From NCBI GenBank assembly GCA_035942915.1, contig DASZCR010000015.1, positions 1 through 6,221 of the forward strand: a stretch of DNA of 6,221 nucleotides, in the 5' to 3' direction. This document shows, one piece after another, positions 1-6,221 of the stretch. The translations under genes were made by a program, and so were the position numbers. The DNA is from DASZCR01 sp035942915. GTDB lineage: Bacteria > Acidobacteriota > Blastocatellia > Pyrinomonadales > Pyrinomonadaceae. Within the stretch, counting starts at the first letter, position 1, and every line of letters starts with the position of its first letter. Under the pieces are notes generated by a model. That model ran no database searches. It was not told where the DNA came from and saw nothing but the letters and a program-made list of their open reading frames with translations.

Positions 1-1849
1 CGTTGAACCAATCCGCGTCGCGCTTCTCCGCGCCGTCGGGTCTGAACCAGGACACGTCCTTCGCCTCCGAGCCGCGAATCTTGCGCCCCTGAAAAAACTT
101 GCGACGACGCAAGACCGGGTGCTTGTGAAAGAGGCGTATGAGAAGGCGCGTGAACTCAAGCAGGTCGCCGCGCTCTTCGTCGAGCGTCCAGTCGAGCCAC
201 GAAATCTCGTTGTCCTGACAGTAGGCGTTGTTGTTGCCGCGCTGCGTGCGCGCACGCTCGTCGCCCGCCTGTAGCATCGGCACGCCCTGCGAGCGCAGTA
301 GCGTGGCGAGAAAGTTTCGACGCTGGCGCGCGCGCAAGGTCAGCACGCGCGGGTCGTCCGTCTCGCCCTCGATGCCGCAGTTCCAACTCCGATTATGGTT
401 CTCGCCATCGCGGTTCTCCTCGCCGTTGGCCTCGTTGTGTTTTTCGTTGTAGCTGACGAGGTCGTTCAAGGTGAAGCCGTCGTGCGCGGTGACGAAGTTG
501 ATGCTGGCGTAAGGGCGGCGGCCGCCGTGCTCGTAGAGGTCGCTGCTGCCGGTCAGGCGATAGGCCATGCTGTCGATGTGGCCGCCCTCGCTCCGCCAGA
601 AGCTTCGCACCACGTCGCGATAGACGCCGTTCCACTCAGCCCACAGCACCGGAAAGTTGCCGACCTGATAGCCGCCCTCGCCCAAGTCCCAAGGCTCGGC
701 AATCAGCTTGACCTGCGAGAGCACCGGGTCTTGATGAATGATGTCGAAGAACGCGCCGAGACGGTCAACCTCATGCAGTTCACGCGCGAGCGCCGATGCG
801 AGGTCAAAGCGAAAGCCATCGACGTGCATCTCCAAGACCCAGTAGCGCAAGCTGTCCATGATGAGTTGGAGCGTGCGCGGATGCGTCATGTTGAGCGTGT
901 TGCCGCAGCCCGTGTAATCGACGTAGTAGCGTTCGTCGCCGGGAACGAGGCGATAGTAAGAGGCGTTGTCGATGCCGCGAAAGCAGAGCGTCGAGCCGAG
1001 TTGGTTGCCCTCGCCCGTGTGGTTGTAAACCACGTCGAGGATGACCTCGATGCCCTCGCGGTGCAGCGTCTTGACCATCGTTTTGAACTCGGCGACCTGT
1101 TGGCCGAGTTCGCCGCTGCTGGAAAAGCGCACGTCGGGCGCGAAGAAACCGATGGAGTTGTAGCCCCAGTAGTTCGTCAGCCCGCGTTCTTTGAGAAACT
1201 TGTCGGAGATGAAGTGGTGGACGGGGAGCAGTTCGACGGCCGTGATGCCGAGCGCCTTGAGATAGCTGACGACGGACGGGTGCGTCATCCCGGCATAGGT
1301 TCCGCGCAAGGCTTCTGGCACTTCCGGGTGCAGCGCCGTAAAACCTTTGACGTGCATCTCGTAGATGAGCGTCTTGTGCCAGGGCGTGCGCGGGTGCTGG
1401 TCGCCGCCCCATGTGAAGGCCGGGTCAACGACGACGCACTTCGGCACGTCGGCCGCGCTGTCGCGTTCATCCCGCGAGAGGTCTGCCAGTTCGTGCCCGA
1501 TGGTGTAGCCGAAGACGGCCTCCGTCCAGTTGACGTTTCCGGCGATGGCTTTGGCGTAAGGGTCGAGCAGCAGTTTCGACGGATTGAAGCGATGGCCGAG
1601 CCGCGGCTCGTAAGGGCCTTCGACGCGGTAGCCATAGAGTTGTCCGGGACGTGCTTCCGGCAGGTAACAATGCCAGACGAGGTCTGTCTGCTCCGTGAGA
1701 CGGATGCGCGCACGCTCGCGCGACGGGTCGCGCGCGTCGAACAGGCAGAGTTCGACGCCCGTCGCGTTCTCGGAGAAGAGCGCGAAGTTGACGCCTGAGC
1801 CGTCCCACATTGCGCCCAGAGGATAAGGCTGTCCCGGCCATACCTGCAT
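1..1849 (-). CDS. glgX: Glycogen debranching enzyme GlgX/TreX (GH13_11 type), partial, C-terminus missing
   Basis: Hydrolyses alpha-1,6 branch points of glycogen or limit dextrin in the cytoplasm; beside treY and treZ it probably supplies linear malto-oligosaccharides to TreY. The visible 616 codons begin MQVWPGQPYPLGAMWDG and stay open to the left edge; about 100 C-terminal residues are probably missing, judging from the usual length near 700. An N-terminal CBM48-like beta domain lies at about residues 10-110, followed by the (beta/alpha)8 barrel. GH13 motifs are region I DVVYNH (272-277), region II GFRFDLA with nucleophile Asp349 and Arg347, region III LIAEPWD with acid/base Glu385, and region IV TAHDG with Asp457. 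The stretch SYNEKHNEANGEENRDGENH after region IV is typical of GlgX/TreX. The ATG at 1849 is chosen because an in-frame TAA (1853-1855) rules out any start just upstream and GGAG sits 6 bases before it. It is the last visible gene of the operon. GlgX and TreX cannot be separated by sequence alone; the trehalose role is inferred from context. Confidence 0.95.
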   Translation of the reverse strand, partial: MQVWPGQPYPLGAMWDGSGVNFALFSENATGVELCLFDARDPSRERARIRLTEQTDLVWHCYLPEARPGQLYGYRVEGPYEPRLGHRFNPSKLLLDPYAKAIAGNVNWTEAVFGYTIGHELADLSRDERDSAADVPKCVVVDPAFTWGGDQHPRTPWHKTLIYEMHVKGFTALHPEVPEALRGTYAGMTHPSVVSYLKALGITAVELLPVHHFISDKFLKERGLTNYWGYNSIGFFAPDVRFSSSGELGQQVAEFKTMVKTLHREGIEVILDVVYNHTGEGNQLGSTLCFRGIDNASYYRLVPGDERYYVDYTGCGNTLNMTHPRTLQLIMDSLRYWVLEMHVDGFRFDLASALARELHEVDRLGAFFDIIHQDPVLSQVKLIAEPWDLGEGGYQVGNFPVLWAEWNGVYRDVVRSFWRSEGGHIDSMAYRLTGSSDLYEHGGRRPYASINFVTAHDGFTLNDLVSYNEKHNEANGEENRDGENHNRSWNCGIEGETDDPRVLTLRARQRRNFLATLLRSQGVPMLQAGDERARTQRGNNNAYCQDNEISWLDWTLDEERGDLLEFTRLLIRLFHKHPVLRRRKFFQGRKIRGSEAKDVSWFRPDGAEKRDADWFN

Positions 1850-1855
1850 AACTTA

Positions 1856-1859
1856 CTCC
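1856..1859 (-). promoter_or_regulatory. Ribosome binding site of glgX/treX
   Basis: On the minus strand GGAG lies 6 bases upstream of the ATG at 1849, inside the 24-base treZ-glgX spacer. A second purine-rich run, AGGAAGG (1864-1870), lies about 14 bases upstream and is too far to be the main site. The spacer has no hairpin followed by a T run, so no terminator separates the two genes. Confidence 0.7.
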
Positions 1860-1873
1860 GACACCTTCCTTAT

Positions 1874-3784
1874 CTATCCACCTATGTAGAGAGCCGCGTT
1901 CCAACCCGAAAGTCTGACGCTCGCTTGAGCATCGCCTTCAACTGCCGACGCGGGCGCCACTAACTCCGCGCCGCCGCCGTAGCGCGCATCGCCGCTCCAC
2001 AGCGCGAGTCGCCAAGCGCCGCCCGCACGGACGGGTATCTCCTGCGCCGTCTCCGAAAGATTGCACACAAGGAGTGCGCGCGAGCCGTCCGCGTCGCCGC
2101 GCTCGACCGTTATCCACTGTTGCCCCTCGTCGAACTCGACGCGCGTCCTCTCCTTATCGCAGTTGGCAAGCGCAGTGCTCCGATGCCGCAGCGCCAGCAG
2201 GTCGCGGTAGAAGGCGTGCATCTCTCTGTGCGGCGATTCGGACAGACGCGACCAGACCAGCTTCGACTGCTCGAAGGTCGCCTCCGCCTGCGGGTCTGCG
2301 AAACCGCCCAGAGCCGATTGAGTCTCGCCCTCGTCCTTGACGAACGAGGCATACTCCTCCCTGCGCCCCTGTCGCACGCTCTCGGCCAACGCCGCGTCCG
2401 TGTGGCTCGTGAAGTAGAGAAACGGCGCGCGCTCGCCCCACTCCTGCCCCATGAAGAGCATCGGCACGTTCGGCGTCGTCATGAGCAACGCGGCGGCCGC
2501 CTTCTCCGCTTCGAGCGAGACGAGCATCGAGAGACGGTCGCCCCAGTAGCCGTTGGCAATCTGGTCGTGGTTCTGTATGCAGACGACGAACTGTTGGCCG
2601 GGTCGCGCGGCCGAAGAGTTGCCGTGACGCCGCCGCCGATAGGACGAGCGGCGACCGTCGTAGACGAACCCTTCCTGAATCGCTTTCGCCAAGTCGGCCA
2701 CGCGCCCGAAGTCCATGAAGTAGCCGCGCTCGGTTCTCGTCAGCAGCGCATGCAGCGAATGATGAAAGTCGTCGCTCCACTGGGAATCGAGGTCGTAGCC
2801 GCCTACGCTCGCCGGTTTCAACAGCCGCACGTCGTTGAGGTCGCTTTCGGCAATCGTCCACGCACGTCTTCCGAGCGCCGCAGCCTGTCGGTGGAAAGCG
2901 TCCGTCAGTTCTTCGAGGAGGTGGCGCGCGCCCGTGTCGATGATGGCGTGGACGGCGTCGAGCCGGAGCGCGTCGATGTGAAACTCGGTCAGCCAGTAGA
3001 GCGCGTTGTCGATAAAGAAGCGGCGCACGCCGTCCGAGTCCGCGCCGTCGAAGTTGAGCGCGTCGCCCCATGGCGAGCGATAGTTGCGATTAAAAATCGG
3101 CGCATACTCGCCGAGGTAGTTGCCTTCGGGGCCGAGGTGGTTGTAGACCACGTCGAGGACGACGGCCAGCCCCGCGCCGTGACACGCGTCTATCAAACGC
3201 TTGAGGGCTTCGGGGCCGCCGTAGGTCGATTGCGCGGCGTAAGGATACGTGCCGTCATAGCCCCAGTTGCGTCCGCCCGGAAACTCCGCAACCGGCATCA
3301 GTTCGACGGCCGTCACGCCGAGTTCTTTCAGGTGAGAGAGTTGCGGGATGATGGCGTCGAACGTGCCTGCGGGCGTGAACGTGCCGGTGTGCAGTTCGTA
3401 GATGACAAACTCCGTGAGCGGCAGTCCGCGCCAGTCGCCGTCAGTCCACGCGAAGGCTTCCGGGTCGTAGACGCGCGAAGCGGCATGGACGCCCTGCGGC
3501 TGCCAGCGCGAGACAGGGTCGGGTCGCTCGCGCTCGCCGTCGAGCAGATAGAAATAGTCCGCGCCTGCACCGACGCCGGGAACGACCGCCTCAAACACGT
3601 CGTCCGCACGCCGCTCCATCGAGACGGTCTGTGCATCGTCTCCGACAATCTTGACGGCGAGCGTCTCCGCCAGCGGCGCCCACACGCGAAAGACCGTGCT
3701 CCCATCTGCGGACGGGCGCGCGCCGAATTGCAGCGACCACGTTTCCTCTCGAACTTTATCCTCAGTCATCTCACGACGTTCCAT
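1874..3784 (-). CDS. treZ: Malto-oligosyltrehalose trehalohydrolase TreZ (GH13_10), complete
   Basis: Hydrolyses the alpha-1,4 bond next to the terminal trehalose of maltooligosyltrehalose, releasing trehalose (EC 3.2.1.141); cytoplasmic, no signal peptide. The protein is 636 residues from the ATG at 3784 to a TAG, slightly longer than the roughly 560-620 usual for the family. An N-terminal beta domain (about 15-110, with VFRVWAP) is followed by the catalytic barrel (about 120-500) and a C-terminal beta domain (about 530-636). Motifs visible are YELHTGTFT, NWGYDG (173-178), region I DVVYNHLGPEGNYL (from 211), LRLDAVH with nucleophile Asp276 and Arg274, TIAESDLND with acid/base Glu313, the RRRHG stretch (384-388), QNHDQIANG with Asp407, and MGQEWGE (445-451). 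ELHTGTF, DLND after the acid/base and RRHG distinguish TreZ from the glycogen branching enzyme GlgB. The ATG at 3784 is favoured by AGAAGG 5 bases upstream; a second ATG at 3769 and a TTG at 3814 are weaker options. It lies between treY and glgX with short spacers, so co-transcription is likely. Confidence 0.96.
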   Translation of the reverse strand: MERREMTEDKVREETWSLQFGARPSADGSTVFRVWAPLAETLAVKIVGDDAQTVSMERRADDVFEAVVPGVGAGADYFYLLDGERERPDPVSRWQPQGVHAASRVYDPEAFAWTDGDWRGLPLTEFVIYELHTGTFTPAGTFDAIIPQLSHLKELGVTAVELMPVAEFPGGRNWGYDGTYPYAAQSTYGGPEALKRLIDACHGAGLAVVLDVVYNHLGPEGNYLGEYAPIFNRNYRSPWGDALNFDGADSDGVRRFFIDNALYWLTEFHIDALRLDAVHAIIDTGARHLLEELTDAFHRQAAALGRRAWTIAESDLNDVRLLKPASVGGYDLDSQWSDDFHHSLHALLTRTERGYFMDFGRVADLAKAIQEGFVYDGRRSSYRRRRHGNSSAARPGQQFVVCIQNHDQIANGYWGDRLSMLVSLEAEKAAAALLMTTPNVPMLFMGQEWGERAPFLYFTSHTDAALAESVRQGRREEYASFVKDEGETQSALGGFADPQAEATFEQSKLVWSRLSESPHREMHAFYRDLLALRHRSTALANCDKERTRVEFDEGQQWITVERGDADGSRALLVCNLSETAQEIPVRAGGAWRLALWSGDARYGGGAELVAPASAVEGDAQASVRLSGWNAALYIGG

Positions 3785-3789
3785 CAAAA

Positions 3790-3795
3790 CCTTCT
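3790..3795 (-). promoter_or_regulatory. Ribosome binding site of treZ
   Basis: On the minus strand AGAAGG, at the end of a GAAGAAGAAGG purine run, lies 5 bases before the ATG at 3784. This site decides the start: the TTG at 3814 directly abuts the treY stop and its upstream sequence is treY C-terminal coding without a good site, and the ATG at 3769 has only weak GTGAG next to it. The 30-base treY-treZ spacer shows no terminator. Confidence 0.7.
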
Positions 3796-3814
3796 TCTTC
3801 CACGCCCCGCACAA

Positions 3815-6221
3815 TTACGGCTGACGCACAAGGAGCGCGACCGGCAGGTGCGCGAAGACCTCCGCGAGCCGCAGAGCAGGTGCGTCTGTTGAGAACTCCG
3901 CGCCTGTGAAAACGTCTCTGTAGCGACCGGGCGCGAGCGTCTCCGGCAGCAACAGAGTCGTCTCCTCCCACACCTCTGCGCCGACGGGCAGGAGGCCGCG
4001 CGAGACGCCGAGCGAGACGAAGAAACGCGCGGCGACGGCTATCACCGCCTGCTCGCCGCGCCGTCGCGCGAAGGCGACGACGTTATCCGCACGCCTCCCG
4101 GCAGCCGTGAGCGCCACGTATTCGCCGCGCGAGAAGAGTTCGCGCCGCGCGCGTCTGAAATTGAGAGCACGGCTCGTCACAAAGAGCTTGACGCGGCCGT
4201 TCTCCGGCTCGGCAATGAGGCTCTTGACGAGCGCCGTCGTGCTGCCGCCTGTCTCCTCCTCCTCGCGCAGAGCAGCGAGCATCTCGCGCCGCAGTTGGTA
4301 ATCGACCGGATGACGATTATCAGGGTCAACGAGCGTGAAAGACCACAACTCCGTCCCCTGATAAAAGTCCGGCACGCCGGGCGCGCACGTCTTCAGGAGC
4401 ACCTGCGACAACGAATTGAACAGACCGGCGCGCGCCGTCGTCCTTTGAAACTCGACGAAGTCGGCGAGGAATCTGTTCTCTGCGCCGGGCGCAAGCAGGG
4501 CGCCGACGAACTCGCGCACGGCCGCGTCGTAGGCTTCATGAGGGCTAATCCAACTCGTGTGAACTTTGGCCTCCTTGAGCGCCTTGTTCATGTAGTCAAC
4601 GATGCGCTGCGTGTAGCGTGCGTGCTCCGCTTCGTTCATGCCGGCGAGCGGCCACGTGCCGACAAGCGTCTGGTAGATGAGATATTCCTCGTTGGCGTCG
4701 GGGATTTCGCGCCCCTCTGCGCTGCTCTTGTGCGCGCGGTTCATCTCGCGCCAGCGATGGAGCGCGCGCGTCCACTCTTCGGGAATTTCGGAGAGCACGT
4801 CGATGCGTGCGCGCGTGTCCTCGCCGCGTTTGGTGTCGTGCGTGGCGGTGGCGTTGAGCGTGTGCGGCCACGCCTGCTGCCGGTCTTGGTTTCGCAGGTG
4901 AAAGCGTTCGAGCGGCGTGCCGAAGATGGCCGGTTCGCCGCCGACCTCGTTGAGCGAGGCAAGCGGGTAGAAACGATAAAAGCCGGTATCTTCAAGCCCC
5001 TTAGCCGTGACCGGCCCGGTCAACTGCTGAAAGCGCATGACGAAGTCGCGCCGCTCGGCCACCTGCGCGCTCGTCAGACCCGGCGGGTCTGCGAGCATCA
5101 GGATGGAGGCGACGAAGTCGAAGAGCGACTCGCTGACGGCGGCATTGCGGCGTTTGGCGGCGCGCACGGCCGCGTTGATGTGGAGACGGTCGTCGGGGCT
5201 GACGGACGCGCTCTTGCGCCGGACGTAGGTGCGATAGACGGGGAAGCAGGCGATGACTTCTCGAAGCGCGTCGAGCAGGCTGTTGAAAGTGAAGTCGCGC
5301 GAGAAGCGGTGCTGCTCCGAGATGCGTTCCAGACGCCGCGCGAGAACGTGCAACTCGCTCGACATGGCGACTTGCAGAATCAGGTTCTTGCACTCGTAGA
5401 GGAGGTCTGCGAAGCTGACCTGAGAGCCTGTGAAGTCTCCGTAGAGCGCGCGAAAGGCCAGCGCGTGACGATGCTCGACGAAGACGCCGTTTAAGAGGCT
5501 CATGAAGTCGTAGCCGGTCGTGCCGTGAACAGGCCACTCGCGCCGCAGCAGTTCGTCGTGGCCGAGAATCTTTTCGGCGATGACGTAGCAGGGCAACCCG
5601 TCGGACGCCGCCTCGTCTTCGTCGTCTTCTTCGCCGCCGTCGTCCGTCTCCGGCAGACGCGCGTGGCTCAAGGCAGAGGCGCAGGCGCGCTGCACGTCCG
5701 CGAGGTACTTCTCCGGGTCGAAGAGGCCGTCAACGTGGTCAACTCGCAAGCCGGTCACGAGTCCCTGTTTCATCAGGCGGAAGACGACTTCGTGGACGGC
5801 CGTGAAGACAGGTCGCTCTTCGACGCGCACGGCGGCCAGTTCGTTGATGTCGAAGAAGCGTCGATAGTTAATCTCATCGGAGGCGACGCGCCAGTAGCTC
5901 AGACGATAAGCCTGCTCGTCGAGCAGTTGTTCGAGGCGGTCGAAGCTGGCAGGCTCGTCGCGCGCGCCGTTGATTTCGAGCACGGCTTCGTGGACGGCCT
6001 TGCGCGCGTCGTGGCTCTGTTTGACGAGCGTGGCGAGCCTGCGCTTCGAGATATCCTTTTCGCGTCGCCGCTCGCGGACTCTGGCCGCGTCCAGTTCGGT
6101 GCGCGGCGGAAGATTACGCAGCGCCGTCATGATGCTCTCAAGTTCGAGCACGTCCGCATGATAGTCGCCGAGCGATTCCTTGAGCCGCGCGAGGGCGAGT
6201 TCAAGCAGACGCGTCGAGGAG
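3815..6221 (-). CDS. treY: Malto-oligosyltrehalose synthase TreY (GH13_26), partial, N-terminus missing
   Basis: Converts the reducing-end alpha-1,4 linkage of malto-oligosaccharides into alpha,alpha-1,1, making maltooligosyltrehalose for TreZ (EC 5.4.99.15); cytoplasmic. The frame is open to the right edge, giving 801 full codons plus one base and ending in TAA. The missing N-terminus should carry the first barrel strands and region I. Numbering from the GTG at 6149-6151 (an internal Val codon, not the start), visible motifs are YWRVASDEINYRRFFDIN (86-103), GLRVDHVDGL with nucleophile Asp138, VIAEKIL with acid/base Glu193, TTGYDF (211-216), KGLEDTGFYR (384-393), ATHDTKRGEDTRARI with Asp439, EAKVHTSW (527-534), APGVPDFYQGTE (590-601) and DPDNRHPVDY (609-618). 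These are hallmarks of TreY, and the three catalytic residues match those known in Sulfolobus TreY (Asp228, Glu255, Asp443). An acidic low-complexity insert (168-184) lies between nucleophile and acid/base. It is the first visible gene of the operon, 30 bases upstream of treZ; its promoter is outside the window. Confidence 0.96.
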   Translation of the reverse strand, partial: SSTRLLELALARLKESLGDYHADVLELESIMTALRNLPPRTELDAARVRERRREKDISKRRLATLVKQSHDARKAVHEAVLEINGARDEPASFDRLEQLLDEQAYRLSYWRVASDEINYRRFFDINELAAVRVEERPVFTAVHEVVFRLMKQGLVTGLRVDHVDGLFDPEKYLADVQRACASALSHARLPETDDGGEEDDEDEAASDGLPCYVIAEKILGHDELLRREWPVHGTTGYDFMSLLNGVFVEHRHALAFRALYGDFTGSQVSFADLLYECKNLILQVAMSSELHVLARRLERISEQHRFSRDFTFNSLLDALREVIACFPVYRTYVRRKSASVSPDDRLHINAAVRAAKRRNAAVSESLFDFVASILMLADPPGLTSAQVAERRDFVMRFQQLTGPVTAKGLEDTGFYRFYPLASLNEVGGEPAIFGTPLERFHLRNQDRQQAWPHTLNATATHDTKRGEDTRARIDVLSEIPEEWTRALHRWREMNRAHKSSAEGREIPDANEEYLIYQTLVGTWPLAGMNEAEHARYTQRIVDYMNKALKEAKVHTSWISPHEAYDAAVREFVGALLAPGAENRFLADFVEFQRTTARAGLFNSLSQVLLKTCAPGVPDFYQGTELWSFTLVDPDNRHPVDYQLRREMLAALREEEETGGSTTALVKSLIAEPENGRVKLFVTSRALNFRRARRELFSRGEYVALTAAGRRADNVVAFARRRGEQAVIAVAARFFVSLGVSRGLLPVGAEVWEETTLLLPETLAPGRYRDVFTGAEFSTDAPALRLAEVFAHLPVALLVRQP

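Larger units (their letters stand above)
1..6221 (-). other. Putative treY-treZ-glgX operon for trehalose from glycogen
   Basis: Three same-strand genes with 30-base and 24-base spacers, each spacer holding a ribosome binding site and no visible terminator, look like one transcription unit. Their enzymes act in sequence on the same substrate pool: debranching, end-isomerisation and trehalose release. This is the TreX-TreY-TreZ pathway known from Arthrobacter, Sulfolobus and many soil bacteria. The real ends of the unit are outside the window, so further genes such as treS, glgB or otsAB could belong to it. Co-transcription is inferred from spacing, not shown. Confidence 0.8.

Noticed and set aside
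395..1798. 467-codon open frame on the plus strand opposite glgX
   Set aside because: It is a codon-register mirror of glgX. The minus strand encodes all four GH13 motifs in order; the plus frame has no recognisable domain.
2618..2665. Arginine-rich stretch in TreZ (near RRRRHG), considered as an oddity
   Set aside because: An RRHG motif before the QNHDQ region is characteristic of TreZ proteins.
1022..3150. Similar DNA stretches in glgX and treZ (near 1022-1045 and 3141-3165; near 1229-1250 and 3299-3320)
   Set aside because: They encode the same GH13 motifs (DVVYNH and the GVTAVEL-like strand) in two paralogous enzymes. They reflect protein homology, not a DNA repeat.
2120..3892. 590-codon open frame on the plus strand opposite treZ and the treY 3' end
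   Set aside because: It mirrors the treZ codons in register, its translation resembles no known family (rich in Arg, Val and Ala), and the opposite strand carries an unmistakable TreZ with catalytic motifs.
4295..5494. 399-codon open frame on the plus strand opposite treY
   Set aside because: Same mirror effect; the minus strand here encodes the conserved TreY core, including Asp439.
6149..6151. GTG as a possible start codon of treY
   Set aside because: The frame remains open for 23 more codons to the window edge, and the known N-terminal barrel part of TreY would be missing from a protein starting here. It is an internal Val codon.

Overview
The window is a compact, almost fully coding segment on the minus strand. 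It carries three consecutive alpha-amylase superfamily (GH13) genes, read right to left as treY, treZ and a glgX/treX-type debranching enzyme gene. Together they are the TreX-TreY-TreZ route, which makes trehalose directly from glycogen or other alpha-1,4-glucans without sugar nucleotides. The first gene (treY) runs off the right edge and lacks its N-terminus. The last (glgX/treX) runs off the left edge and lacks its C-terminus. Only treZ is complete.

Layout: treY occupies 3815-6221 (partial). A 30-base spacer holding a ribosome binding site follows, then treZ (1874-3784). After a 24-base spacer with another ribosome binding site comes glgX/treX (1-1849, partial). Only about 54 bases of the window are non-coding. 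I see no terminator hairpin or promoter between the genes, so they are most likely co-transcribed from a promoter to the right of the window. No RNA genes, mobile elements, CRISPR arrays or sizeable repeats are visible.

How the genes work together: the GlgX/TreX enzyme removes alpha-1,6 branches from glycogen and releases linear malto-oligosaccharides. TreY isomerises the reducing-end linkage to alpha,alpha-1,1, giving maltooligosyltrehalose. TreZ cuts off free trehalose and leaves a glucan two residues shorter, which re-enters the cycle. All three enzymes keep their GH13 catalytic triads (Asp, Glu, Asp), so the pathway looks functional. The product probably serves as a stress protectant or compatible solute.

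Organism: a GC-rich bacterium. Shine-Dalgarno-like sites and the bacterial-type proteins argue against an archaeon. The protein style and gene set would fit Acidobacteriota or another GC-rich soil lineage, but this is a weak guess. I find no sign of a new biological system here. The points most worth a second look are an acidic low-complexity insertion in the TreY catalytic domain and the single in-frame stop separating treY from treZ.
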